Source: Hofstenia miamia
Taxonomy: Eukaryota; Xenacoelomorpha; Acoela
Length of the DNA stretch: 64,000 nt
Direction of reading: 5' to 3'
NCBI GenBank assembly: GCA_004352715.1
Contig: SCFE01000001.1
Span: 6,624,409 to 6,688,408 of the forward strand
A program made the position numbers and the translations under genes. Below the pieces are notes generated by a model. It ran no database searches, was not told the origin of the DNA, and saw only the letters and a program-made list of their open reading frames with translations. Below are positions 13,576-25,825 of this stretch, piece by piece (within the stretch, counting starts at the first letter, position 1; each line of letters starts with the position of its first letter).

Positions 13576-13749
13576 TAATTCCCTACATGGGAGGCGTTTG
13601 CTAAAAGTGTTCTTTCGAGATTATTTAAGGACTTCCTAGTTTTCCTGTATGTAGATCCCCAAATTTTTAAAAAATCATCCTTAAAATATGTATGTTTACT
13701 AACATATTTCAATCCTTAAATGTATCTTTGTTAGTTAAAATAAAGCTTC

Positions 13750-13780
13750 GTTTAGTTTGTTGTTGTTGTTATTGTTGTTG
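13750..13780. repeat. TTG/GTT trinucleotide tract
   Basis: About eight GTT units with one ATT. It lies where the retrotransposon should end and is probably its 3' tail. Confidence 0.6.
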
Positions 13781-13790
13781 ATATAATTGT

Positions 13791-14829
13791 ATTGAAGATT
13801 GTGTATGCTTTTTGAAGTCAAGTTTTAAAAATAATGAACTTACAAAATTTGGAAAACCATGGAAAATAGCGATTAAGACAACCTTGGATTATTGAAATAT
13901 ATTTCTTCGCATTTGTAAGTCAACATTGCAAATTGAGTGGCAAATTCGGCAAATTTTACTTCTAGCTTAATTCTTTCCCATAACGTTCCCATTAATCGCA
14001 AAGAATTTCCCCATTCTAATCCATGGGACTTGCCATAAGGATATTGATAAACAGACGCCGGAAACAAGAACTGATTAACAAAGATTTCTTGTAGATATAG
14101 CGAGGTCACGAAAACATCGCGTAGTCAGTAGGAAGGCAAACATCTTTGCAATTTTAATTCCAAACTTCAAAATTACGAATGTTACTTTTATAATGGTTAT
14201 CATTAAATCATGCTATCAAAATCTACGGCAAAGGCCATATATGAATATATATTCCAGAAATCCAGAGATTTCAAATTCCATGCTGATGGATTGAGAGCAG
14301 TTTTTAGTTCACTCGGTTTTAGGGTAATGACTTGATGGAAATCACTTCTAACATATGGCTCTAATTGTTTATTTGCTTCCCCTATTTGAGTAGTTGTTTC
14401 GCTTTCGATGGAAACCATGGTTGCAATCAGAAGAGTTCTGGCAAAAGCCTCTTCATCTCCACAAATACGAGCATTTTACATATAGGCAATATTTGACAAA
14501 AATTCTGCTTTCTAAAATAAAATGTTCAATTTAAAAATTTAATGAAGCGTTTATTTTAAGCATAAAGTATATTTTCTTCACTGTTTGATGTCTACCAATT
14601 AGTAAATCAACTTTTGAAGTAAAACCCAATTATTCACAAATTAGACTTAAGACATATTAGAAATCGTAATTAGAAAAAGCAAACTGCTTCAAACATATTT
14701 GTATTAATAAAATTAAATGTAAAACCTAGTTTTTTTAAAAAGCACCCCCATGAAGAATTCATATATAAACGGTTAGCTAATAAAAAATTGGAATACCTCC
14801 AAATATAATAAAAACAAATATTATCTATA
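13791..14829. other. Non-coding sequence
   Basis: Short minus-strand frames at 13873-14109 and 14203-14418 are adjacent and slightly less AT-rich than their surroundings but show no domain I can name. A split or decayed coding remnant is possible. Confidence 0.35.
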
Positions 14830-15365
14830 TTAATCGATTATTCAAAAAAACATTAAATTGATTTATACATGCTAGTACTTAGAGATTTGAGAGGAAGAAC
14901 ATAGCTAAACGGACAACAGCCCCTTCCACCCTGTCAAACAATTTTACTCCCCAATGAACCCCTCGCATACCCTTACATGAATTTTCAACAAATTCAATTC
15001 TGTAAACGCTTGATTTTCATTAATTTATTGCACAACACTTAAGCTTATAATAATAAAGTATTTTAGAATTTTTATAAATATAGAATTGTGTCAGCCTTTT
15101 GCAGATATTAACAAAATTTAACAGAAAACTTTCGGAAGAAAAATATCTGAATTAACTCACAAGGAATTATTGTGGCCCTGTCGCTAGTGTTTTCATCCAC
15201 AATAATTTGAAAAATTACACTGAGATGCTTTGAACTTATAAGATGACTATGGCATACTCAATGTTGAGAATGGAATTGCAGCGATAAATGAATTTTAAGT
15301 CAGAAGAAATCAGGGTAGATAAATTTGGTGTTTTTAATCGAAAGATTCGTAAAATTGTTAAATAT
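14830..15365. repeat. Direct duplication, copy 1 (536 bp)
   Basis: Identical to 15367-15902 apart from a handful of substitutions. Examples are CTAGTACTTAG versus CTCTTACTTAG, CCCTGTCAAAC versus CCTTGTCAAAC, AACGCTTG versus AACTCTTG, and ATAAAGTA versus ATGAAGTA. Non-coding. Confidence 0.95.
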
Positions 15366-15366
15366 N

Positions 15367-15902
15367 TTAATCGATTATTCAAAAAAACATTAAATTGATT
15401 TATACATGCTCTTACTTAGAGATTTGAGAGGAAGAACATAGCTAAACGGACAACAGCCCCTTCCACCTTGTCAAACAATTTTACTCCCCAATGAACCCCT
15501 CGCATACCCTTACATGAATTTTCAACAAATTCAATTCTGTAAACTCTTGATTTTCATTAATTTATTGCACAACACTTAAGCTTATAATAATGAAGTATTT
15601 TAGAATTTTTATAAATATAGAATTGTGTCAGCCTTTTGCAGATATTAACAAAATTTAACAGAAAACTTTCGGAAGAAAAATATCTGAATTAACTCACAAG
15701 GAATTATTGTGGCCCTGTCGCTAGTGTTTTCATCCACAATAATTTGAAAAATTACACTGAGATGCTTTGAACTTATAAGATGACTATGGCATACTCAATG
15801 TTGAGAATGGAATTGCAGCGATAAATGAATTTTAAGTCAGAAGAAATCAGGGTAGATAAATTTGGTGTTTTTAATCGAAAGATTCGTAAAATTGTTAAAT
15901 AT
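15367..15902. repeat. Direct duplication, copy 2 (536 bp), joined by a single N
   Basis: Second copy starting immediately after the N at 15366. About 1 percent divergence with an N exactly at the join suits two haplotypes placed end to end during assembly rather than a genomic tandem repeat. Confidence 0.95.
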
Positions 15903-18735
15903 GATTCACATTGATTTTGGCATGAGCAACTGTCAATAAATTGTTTTTTGTTATAATCAATGTTCTATTTTTTATGAAAAATCACAAAATAATACATTTA
16001 TATTGAACTCTATGTGGGAGTTTCAATGTTTGCTTAATGAATTTTTTCAATACCTAAGTTAGAATTGTAGAAAACTACGTAAATTTTCTAAATATTTTAA
16101 TTTTTCACTTCTTAATAGGTTAAAATTTTGTTTAGCATTCGGATATTATTTTGCTGTACTTCAAAGTTTTCCTACATATATATTGCTTGAGTCTCAAATT
16201 CTCTTTTTGAGAATTTTGGACAAAGTATTTTTAAGATTTTAAAAAGCGTTGTGTATGGAAAATTAAATATGTGATTAGCTGTCAAAGTATAAGCGCTTCC
16301 CTGAGTTAATTTGTTTACTATGTTCTTACTATTTTCCATGCTATATTAAAGTTCAGAAGTTGTAATTAAGGATTTTAAGAGTTGAAAAGACCCAAACGGC
16401 GCCTTTCTTTCTAGGCCACCTAAATATCTAAAGCAAATTAATATAATTGGGACGAAAATAATTGTTGCAGAATAAAAACGGAAGGAACTTAGATTAACTC
16501 TTAATTTAGTTATAACTCTTTAATTAAAGCAACTTCGTTTTCATTGTCTATCTTCATGTTAAATTTTTTAAGAATACAATTAATACGACACTTGCTTGTG
16601 TATATTTTGAATCTTATTGCTGCATGTAAATCAGAGATAAGCAGGGCAGGGCAGGGCAGGGCCAAAGTATTGGAAAGCATGGGTGAAATGAATTTAGATT
16701 TTGGAATTTCAGATTAGTATAAAATACTTTACACACTAAATTTTTAAAAAAATTAAGAATACCTAAAAGATTGCGGAGTATCCACCAAAAAAAATCATTA
16801 CATGAAGTAAGTTATATCTGCAAAGCTTTTAAACCTTAATATTGTTCTTGACTAAAGGTAAATGATTATTAAGATAGCAAAATAGCCAGAATTTCGAAGT
16901 CTTATGAAGCATAATTAATTTTAAGAATAATTTATTTTTGAAAGTTATCAATCATGTATTTTTTTAAAAGTATTTATCAAACATAAATTACTGCGTGTAT
17001 TTTTCATAAGTTTCAGTCAACTATTGATGGATCAAATAGATTCTAACGGAAAAGTTTTTCAATTTTAATGAGCTAAGCATTGTTTCTACGATTGTAACCG
17101 ATAAAATTTAAATGTTAATAATCTATATTCAGCATTTGAAAAATTGAAATTTGATTGATAGGAAAATTTTGTCAAAAATCAACAATGAATGCATTTTGCC
17201 TCTCGTCTGGCAATTGCATTTAAAAATAGAGCTGTTTCTCTAAATTTTATTTTTATAATTCAACGTTATTTTCATGTTTTTGGAAAAAATTACTATTTGC
17301 GATTTAGGTCAACATTTTTCATTGTAAGATTCCAGATCTATTTAAAACAAAATCTGACATAATTTTTAAATACATATAACAGGGAAATTTTATGCACAAA
17401 ATATCTGAACCCTTTTTTGCTTTATGCATCCTATTGAATAGCTCTTGTATATTCAAATAAACTTTTTTAAATTCAGAAAGAATCCTGTCATCCAAAAAAT
17501 TGCAGCTTGATATTGGCCATATATTGTAGCATTTAGCAAGAAACATTTCAAGATACACAATAAATTAAAAATAATGGATCGTCTATACTAATTGTAGCTG
17601 CATCGCTTTATTAAATTTAAGTAAACCATTTAATTTCCTGAATTTTGACATATTACCAGATGATGAGCTTATAAATTACAGATGTGGTGACAACTCATGA
17701 ATTTGCAATACAAAATTATAAAATATCAGGAAGCAATTGCAAAAATAATAATGCCCCCTGTGTATTTGAACCTAACAAACATTCAAACATATAATACACT
17801 TATTATTACATAATTTCACTATCAACTTGTTTTTTATTCATTTTGGCAATTAGTCTTATTACTTATAATTAATAAATAACTTTAATGGTTAAGCTTAAGT
17901 AGAAATACATTGATTTAAGTTGCTTAGAAAAAGGCTAAAATTGTTCTTTAAAAAAAGATTTTTCAATCGAATCTTAAACATAAGCTGGTCTACTATTAAA
18001 GTATTCTAGCTCAGTGTATGTGAATAATTACAACATTAGATAAAGTAGGAAGTTCAGTATTACTGAATATAGGGAATTATATATTGAAGATATATTCGGG
18101 TACAGGAGTGAAAATATTTTTAAGTAGATGTTCGAGTGTGAAATCAAATTCTCAATATAGTTGCAAGGGGAGATCTCATAGTAGTCTGTAGTATCTGATG
18201 AGTAGCAGGAAATCTTTATAGCTCATATTGAAGAACTTTTTCCTCACCTATGCAATTAGTGTCTCGTAAATTAGTTTTTTCTTAAATGTGTAATGCTTTA
18301 TAGTATAACACGTAATATTAAATTAATTATACTAAGCTGCTATGGAAACAAATGGTTTTGATCTTTAGAACAAGACTCGCATTGAGTGTCTCTACATAAA
18401 ATTGCTAACTGAAAATGCCAAGTACACAAATGACATTTCAAATAAACTTGTAAAATTATGTGCAATAAAACTGTAGGTTTATGTCATGGATGATAAGTTT
18501 AATTATGTTGGTACTACTTAGCATAATCAATAAGCACAGCCTAGAAATCCAAGTTAATGCGATGAACTTAGCCTGACATAAATGTTAAAAACAATAATTT
18601 TTGGAAGACATTGAGATTCATAAACTAGTATAATATGCAATTAAATAAATAACGATTCAAATGGCTTCGAAATGTATGATTCCATTTTATAGAGGCAACA
18701 ATGGTAAATATTTGTAAGTATTTTAATAGACAATC
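15903..18735. other. Non-coding AT-rich sequence
   Basis: No gene seen on either strand. The short frame at 17319-17558 (minus) has no recognisable features. Confidence 0.45.
16641..16662. repeat. (GCAGG)4 pentanucleotide repeat
   Basis: Four perfect GCAGG units, an unusually GC-rich short tandem in an AT-rich setting. Confidence 0.9.
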
Positions 18736-18837
18736 CTCGATAGAGCGGTGCCGCTTATAGTACCATCCAGATCTAGAAATGGGCCACATGATGTGATCCA
18801 TGATCACACGATCCATCCTTATCATGACCCATGTAAC

Positions 18838-20618
18838 CAGGGGCGGATCTAGAAATTTCTTATGGGAGTACTGAAGATCTTAAACTCTATTTTTGCATAT
18901 TTTTCATTGAAGATGAGATTTAATTTAGATTCTTCATGCATTTCTCAATTGTATGGGTCTTAATGATGCTCTAGATTGAACTTTCAACTATTGAGTCTTC
19001 GAATTCACTTAGAAATATGTGAATTTGTCTAATGTATCAAATTTTATATTGATATATAGATACACCAATTTCTGGTCCCGTACTAAATTTAAGTGTGCTA
19101 ATATTATGCATTATTAATCAAACAAAATATTGAATGGAGATATTGCAAACATATGCTAGTTTAACAAGTGTAACATAAAATCGAATAATAAATCACAATG
19201 GTCCCAGTGTCAGATGAAATTGAAAAGTTGGTCTTCGTCTCGGTCTCGTACTGATCCTGTCTCCTGTTGTTTTTGTAATGCTCGCCCACCACTAGTCTCA
19301 TGGGTCCGGTTTCGGAATCAGTAAAATGAGCCAACTTCCTCAGGACTCTGCCACCATAATTTTTTTATGAAATCTGAAAGAAAAATACATTAATGAATAG
19401 GCTAACAATTTTACTGAATTTTGAATCTCAGGATTATTAGCAAATCAGTAATTTAAGAATTAAATGGTTTTAGCTGATTATTAAATTAGGAATAAAGTTG
19501 CATTATTACAGGCTTGAGACTAAAATTCTACCTTGTAAAACAAACCATTAAAATGAGGGAGATTGTGAATCCCTAATAAGACTAAAATTTTATTTAAAAT
19601 GAGTAATTGAACAATTTATGCAAAATAGTGTTTAAAATTTCAGAAATTTTTAAAAACTTAATAGAAAAGCGTTAAATTTAAACATTTATGAAAATCAATA
19701 TTATTGTGAGTACATTTTGAAGATCATTTGCAATATGTGATTTAGCTAAAGTTGAAGAAGAATTAGCAAGTAAGGGGGGACTTCAGAAGTTCTATTTGAC
19801 TAGATCCCAGTTTTCATTCAGAATATTGACATAATTTTCCATGTTCATTGTTAACACAGTTCTCAAGAAATGTCAATGAATAAAAACAATGATGACAAAA
19901 GACAACCCATGTCATGGTGGTTGGATGATGATTGATGGCTGCTGAGGTGTAGTAGGATTGAATCTTAATGATTCTGCAGGACATCTAGCAAATGCCTTGG
20001 TTGTACAGAACATCTGAAATGTTATGTCACTAATGTAATTATTAGTTATAAATTGACCAGTGTACAAATTGTGTTTACGTCATTAGGTGCTAATGGAAAT
20101 CAAAATCAGCGATGTGCCCAGCTAGAAACATCTGGGGGTACTAAAATAGCCCATAGGGATTTTTTTGGATTCGGTCTTTCTTAAAAGTGTGGACTTTTTT
20201 AATTTCTCCTAAATGGTAACTACTTCCTGTACAAGCCCCCAGCCATCCCGCCGTGAACACATCATTGAACAACAATGTGTTTAAATTAACATTTATGTAT
20301 GCTGTGGAAGCAGTTGACAACTTTTATAATATATTGAATACCAAATTTTAGTGGATTTTAAATGAAATGCATAATATTGGATTGGCCAATATGTTTGATA
20401 CATTCTTATAAATTTCTAGGATTATTTGAAGAAAAATTTGAAAGGTTTGGTAAATTTCAGGAAAATTTGCAAATGTAAAAATTTGGGACTAATTTGGAAT
20501 TTTCAAACATTTTTACTAAGGTTGCACACATTAACCTAATAGCAACACTCCATATTGCTTCCTCATGGGGGAGGGGGGGGACTTCAGTCCCATAGTCCCC
20601 TCCTTAAATCCGCCACTG
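18838..20618. mobile_element. Non-autonomous hAT element with perfect 8-bp target duplication
   Basis: The left end begins CAGGGGCGGATCTAGAAA at 18838. The right end, as reverse complement, begins CAGTGGCGGATTTAAGG, so the terminal inverted repeats share CAG-GGCGGAT. The 8 bp before the element (18830-18837) and after it (20619-20626) are both CATGTAAC, a perfect 8-bp target-site duplication, the hallmark of hAT transposition. The 1781-bp interior has no transposase-like frame, so it would need an enzyme in trans. A second hAT-like end, CAGCGATGTGCCCAGCTAGA, starts near 20104, suggesting a further insertion or internal rearrangement. Confidence 0.88.
20553..20580. repeat. Poly-G tract near the hAT right end
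   Basis: A run of G interrupted by A just inside the right terminus of the hAT element. It may form part of an imperfect hairpin with nearby C-rich words. Confidence 0.6.
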
Positions 20619-21662
20619 CATGTAACCCACGACCCATGTTTTTTAAAGTTCTGAACTGACCCATTGTTTCATGTGACACCTTGCAAGCAACAACATTTCA
20701 TATTTAATAAAACTTTTATTTAAGAACGGTTGTTCTTGGATGCCTTAATGACGATGCAGAGAGTCTCATTTGTCTCGTGCTATATGACATTGCGTTGTTT
20801 AGTGGCAATATTTCTGCATAGAGTGCACTAAGATGGGTGCTCACTTTCAGAATTATTTCATTGTATTACAAAAACTTGCTTCGTCATGCAAGCTAACACA
20901 GAGTATGCATAGCGCGTTTCATACCACTTCTTTAACAAATCAAAAGTTGATAGATTTGATAAGATTTTATATAATATTATGTTACAGGACTGACGTATCA
21001 AGTTAAATAATTGTTGAATCTGGTTGCAGAAAATAATTTTTTGCTTTCATGCTAGAATATTTTTTCCAAGTATATGTTTCTAAAACGAACACATGACCAA
21101 TGTGACCCACCCCGAAAATTATTATGACCTACATGACCCATTGACCCAATGGTCACTGACACATGTGTAGCTTTGGTATTACAGTATAGCATATACAAAT
21201 TTTGCTTCTGTATTTTGATTATTTAATGCAAAAATGCAAATTACCAGAAAGTAAAATATATTTTTAAGACATATTGATAATAATAAATGTATGATTATCC
21301 TTCAGTAAAATATACCTCTGAATCAACGAATTTACTTTATCTTAGTTATGTGATATCAACATACAAACATAATATTGAAATTTCTGCAAGCAATTAGTCA
21401 TATTCAGTATTGGTAGCGATTTGAGTATATCTGCATGTTTTGAGGAATTAGCTGGAGAGTGGAGAGTTAATACCGGCTGTTAAGTCATTAGGCACTTGCA
21501 GGTCTACACATTTTGTCATGATCTCACGGTCCTGGTCTAATTATCGGTCACATACTGATAATTATATAATCTAAAATATGCATCTAATAATCAAGCTGAT
21601 AATTGATTGGAAATATTCAACACGTATTTTAAATTAGTGACATGATACAATAACAAATAAGT

Positions 21663-22068
21663 TTTAATATAATATAATATAATATAATGTAATATAATAT
21701 AATATAATATAATATATAATATAATATAACATAATATAATGTAATATAATATAATATATAATATAATATAATGTAATATAATGTAATGTAATATAATATA
21801 ATATATAATATAATATAATGTAATAAAATATAATGTAATATAATATAATATAATAAAATGTAATATAATATAATATAATATAGTATAATGCAAAGTAGTA
21901 TCGGCAACAAATGTGATCTCCACTAGAANNNNNNNNNNNNNNNNNNNNNATAATATAATGTAATAAAATATAATGTAATATAATATAATATAATAAAATG
22001 TAATATAATATAATATAATATAGTATAATGCAAAGTAGTATCGGCAACAAATGTGATCTCCACTAGAA
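21663..22068. repeat. (TATAA)n-type pentanucleotide array with a gap and duplicated flank
   Basis: Degenerate AATAT/TATAA units make up 21663-21890. A unique flank ending CTCCACTAGAA precedes 21 N (21929-21949), and then 119 bp (21950-22068) repeat 21810-21928 including that unique flank. Long Tyr/Ile-rich frames on the minus strand are translations of the array, not genes. Confidence 0.9.
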
Positions 22069-24439
22069 AATTTAAAAATCAAAAAATCAATAATTTATAA
22101 TTCTTCTTGCAGGATACAATGTCTCCAAATTCATGCGAATGTCAATAAGACATAGTTCTTGCAAAAATAAAATAGTTACATAATCAAAAATTTCCATCTT
22201 GCATAACGAAAACTGTAGGCGAGCAATACAGACGATTTTACGACAATTATTTTACTAAATACTTCAGTAATCTTAGCGATGACCTGGAACTTTTTTCAAT
22301 TGATAAATTGATTTATCACCAACAACTTTGTCGATATTAATATTTTCAAAATGTATAATAAGTAACACAGGTGCCACAGTTCTGACATTTACACGGCAAG
22401 CCGGAATGGGGTTTGGAGTTGGGGGTCTATTTACGCATTAGTTGTTGCTACCATGGGACCTAGGTCGCGTTACTATTTGAAAATTTTGTTATGGAAAAAA
22501 GTTAATATTGTTTTGTAGTTCAATCACATGAATAGCACAAATCTTCACAATTACATAGCAATATATTGACTTATAGATGTATTCATATCAAAGCAGGATT
22601 TTAAATTACGTAATGAGCTTAGAGAAAATTGATAGAAAATGTGTAAAAAAAACCCATTGTACCCCTAATGATACAATATGAAGTCTACAGTTAAGACATA
22701 CATTTTAGGTTCTTTTTTATATATGATAAGTTAGGGTTTCGTATTCTTAAGCAGGTTGCACTTATAGCTCTACATGCATAATCCATTTTATCGCTCTTGT
22801 TAAGTAGAATTTTTTTAGTCATATTTTGTGTGATCCGTAGTGATGGTAATCTCCAGTGATAGACTTCCACTTACTTTATTCAGTAACAAAATGTATACAT
22901 AATTAAAAACATATAACACTTAGTGTTAAAGTTATCGTCAAGGATGAAAACATAGTGCTATATTAAAAAAATATTAAAAAAGTCTTTATCAGGGATAACT
23001 TGATGAAGCAATAAAGATTTGGTTTCACCAACAACTATTAGATAATATTCAAATTACTGACATTTAATATAAATGTATATTTTATATTTGAGTAATTGAT
23101 CATTCTTTTCTTTAAATCGAATACTCTAATTAGTTCAAAGGAATTGGGAATGTATTCCCTACAAAAATTGTTTCGATTTTTTCGAAAATGTTTACCGATT
23201 TTTTTGGCCAACTTTTGGATTATGAATAACTTGGCAACATTCTGTAAAAATGATAACTACTTAAGATAAAGTAATAAAACAAATGAAATTACACACCTTA
23301 AATAGGTTGCATATACCGGAGATCCTATTATGAAATATCGCAAATATAATGAGTAAAATATGATACAAAAGTGCAAAATCACTCAGCCACCAAAGTGGAT
23401 TACTTGTAAACAAGGTCGTAGTCAAGCGGTGGGGTGGCCGGGATGATACGGGTATCACAAATACCTCACTCGCACAGCGCTACTCTAAGAGATTGACAGA
23501 GATTGGATAAATTCATGCGGATTCGTAGATGAGATCTAAAAAAAATTCGAATGCCGATGCCGATTAGCTAGAAAAAATTGCGAATTATCCATTTTTTCTC
23601 ACAAATGCTAGGAACAATTTAAGTCATTAAAATGTTCCGAATTATTTTACCCTGAATGAAAAAATTCTACGCATGCGGATTGAATACGGATGAGATTTCT
23701 CACAGTTCGCTGGTGCAGATTGGAGAATGCCAAGCTTGCGTGATGGGGTGGGGATCCCTACCCCACCCCGCAGCGTTGATTTGCAGAGTAAATATATTAT
23801 TGGTATTTACATGTACATACTAATGTGAATATTTTTTTGATTTGTGAAATTCAGTGTTGTAATTCAGTAAGAAAAATCTATTCATTTGTAAATATCACCA
23901 TATATATCAGTTTTTTTTTCAAGATACACATTTTGAAGAGTTGGTAAAGGTCATTGCGATTTCCCCATTTGAAAAAGGCAGCAAAAATGATGTCCATCTC
24001 CATTTTATCTGCATGGGGTGAAAAACTTTTTAGAAACAATGGCCTGATTTTATCAAAACTTTACCGCAAGATAAAGCCAAATGTATTCCAATCCATGGTT
24101 CTTATAAAAAATTCCAACCATATGCAAAATTTAAAGAAAAAACTGCCAATTATTTCATATGACTCAGTTGTACATAAGTGTTTTTGTGAAATCGATTGTT
24201 AATATTTTTTCTTATTCACTATTAAATTTTTTAACTTTATTAATTTTGTTCTTGCGGGGCGGATCGACATATTTTATCTGCGGTGCGAGGTGGGTTACGG
24301 GAGTAGAATATTGCTCCCAATAAGCCTAAAGAAGGCCTATTAATGTCTAACTTTATTCAAGGTCTCTGAGTTGAATCAGATTATATATTTCGAACATAAT
24401 TTTGGCTTGAGTTAAAATTTTTGTACAAATGACGTTGAA
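22069..24439. other. Non-coding sequence
   Basis: Includes a GC-richer patch near 22370-22480 and a related pair of words (GCGGATT, then GATGAGAT) at about 23515 and 23665. The frame 23954-24202 (plus) has no recognisable domain. Confidence 0.45.
23745..23769. repeat. Perfect GC-rich hairpin
   Basis: GGGGTGGGG at 23745-23753, a 7-base loop, then CCCCACCCC at 23761-23769. It is a perfect 9-bp stem, and each strand is also G/C-run rich. Confidence 0.85.
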
Positions 24440-24478
24440 TAATATATATATATATATATAATATATATATATATATAT
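24440..24478. repeat. (TA)n microsatellite
   Basis: TA array with one phase slip (AATA) in the middle. Confidence 0.9.
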
Positions 24479-24490
24479 CAAGAGTGCCAG

Positions 24491-25213
24491 TTATGGTATG
24501 GCCATATATGGTAAGCGAAACTTTTAAGTCATCTATGATAGTCATATTATAAATTTCGTCCAGATATTATGGCCATAATGGCCATTATGTAAAATATAGT
24601 GAATGATAGCATAACATGTGTAGAACACATATGGTAATAGCAATTTAAAGAGTGATTTCTAATATTTAACAACATAAGTAACAAATTGAAAGCTGCAATT
24701 AAAAGACAACCATTTTTGTGTAATATGAAATTGACTTATATCACATGCAAATTCACTAAGCCACTGAACGATTTTGAAACATTCAGAAACAAATTTTAAA
24801 ATAAACCAAATATTTTTTTTTGTTTTCGAATACAACGTATTTTGTTATTCGAAACTAATTAATCGCCAAAATTTTTTGTATAATCCACAATTACAAATAG
24901 GAAGCATTTTCATTTTAGTATTTTTTTACAGTCTGCAGGAACTGCTTACTAAACTTTTGAAGCACTTAGGAATTGTTATGTTATCAAAATGTTTTTTGGT
25001 TCAAAACAATTTGTAAGAGAGATATTTACCCATTCAATTATTATAAATGTAAGATATATGACACTAAATTTAATATTTTCTGAAACAAACTATAGATTCT
25101 GTATATGTAACAATACATTTATGATTTCTATTATGACTATATTTTTAAGTTTACCATCCATAACGTCCATAAAACTTTTGTACCATACCATTAATTTATA
25201 ATGACCATTATTT
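24491..25213. mobile_element. Candidate inverted-repeat element with ATGG-rich ends
   Basis: The left end (TTATGGTATGGCC, then ATATATGGTAAGCG, AAACTTTTAAG) is loosely inverted relative to the right end (as reverse complement TTAATGGTATGGTAC, then AAAAGTTTTATGG). Short ATGGCCAT and CCAT words recur at both ends. It lies next to a (TA)n array, as do two Tc1/mariner elements in the window. There is no transposase and no clear duplication; the call rests on inverted similarity only. Confidence 0.3.
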
Positions 25214-25825
25214 CGAGAGAAATCGAACCTCTAAAGTAACCATTTTGCCAATGCGTTGTGTTGGAAAAGTTTGTCTTCTGATAAATATAATTGTAAATGG
25301 ATACTAAATAGTAAAAAATTCAAATATAGTAATTGTATTTCTATTATTTTTTTTGTGATTGCTGCGTAATGAGTAGTCTGGGTCCTCTAGAAAAAAAATT
25401 CAATATGGTGCAATAAAAATTACATTCTGAAATTATTCAGCTATAATTATGCATTTAAGCATTACATTTTACACTGGGCTTCTCTCAATACTCTTTCTGT
25501 ATTTGCTAGTCTGTTACTGCCATATCTATCGCATTTAAGGAAAGATTTTGTATTTTGCACAGAATATTATGCTCTTTATAAGCATACTCAGAACTCTAGC
25601 AATACCACTCTAAAATCTCTACATCCTGGATCTTCTATGAATCGTCCTTGTCATTAGCTGATCCTTCGCTAATAATTTAGGCTTTTATTCCATCTATTTT
25701 AGGCTTTTATCCACTATTTCTCCAGAATTCACTTAAATCTTTAACTCAATTGGATTTGTGGAGTGTGGAGTGCTGTAGTCAAAGACAAAAAGTTGCAGAA
25801 GTGGTTAAGGAATACCAAAGGATGC
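25214..25825. other. Non-coding sequence
   Basis: Nothing recognised. The segment CTTTTATTCCATCTATTTTAG is partly duplicated near 25680-25715. Confidence 0.45.

Larger units (their letters stand above)
11460..13790 (+). mobile_element. Decayed non-LTR retrotransposon (RT region to 3' end), split by a later insertion
   Basis: Around 11585-11670 the translation gives a degraded RT motif A block (LYLDLKNTFDSVQYHNPIQK, the LD-KAFDSV-H-L family pattern). At 11692-11770 it reads SSVRQGSIWGPLFFVMFIYD (the PQGS-LGPLLF block), and near 11800 YLYVDDLKI (motif C, VDD in place of ADD). The frame 11859-12416 continues with KDLGIYFNYDLSWSFHI and the thumb and C-terminal part. Coding similarity continues past TGA 12414 to about 12545, stops at the palindrome-rich insertion, and resumes at about 13580 with TWEAFAKSVLSRLFKDF. 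The 3' end reaches a TTG-rich tail near 13750-13775. Endonuclease and ORF1 are absent, as in 5'-truncated copies. Several frameshifts and stops mark it as dead. It is of the CR1/jockey type in the broad sense; the exact clade was not determined. Confidence 0.75.
18736..21180. mobile_element. GACCC/GGGTC-rich repeat, host of a nested hAT element
   Basis: The left part (about 18736-18837) and right part (20627-about 21165) contain repeated GACCCATG, GATCCATG and TGACCC words. A right-hand reverse complement such as CAGTGACCATTGGG pairs loosely with CAGATCTAGAAATGGGCC near 18770. The central 18838-20618 is a later hAT insertion, so the original element was about 0.65 kb. Its terminal CAG and G/C words resemble hAT MITEs, but I found no convincing target duplication for the outer element, so its superfamily is inferred only. 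Confidence 0.45.

Noticed and set aside
21591-22082. Tyr/Ile/Leu-rich frames resembling membrane proteins
   Set aside because: Translations of a TATAA-type microsatellite and of a gap.
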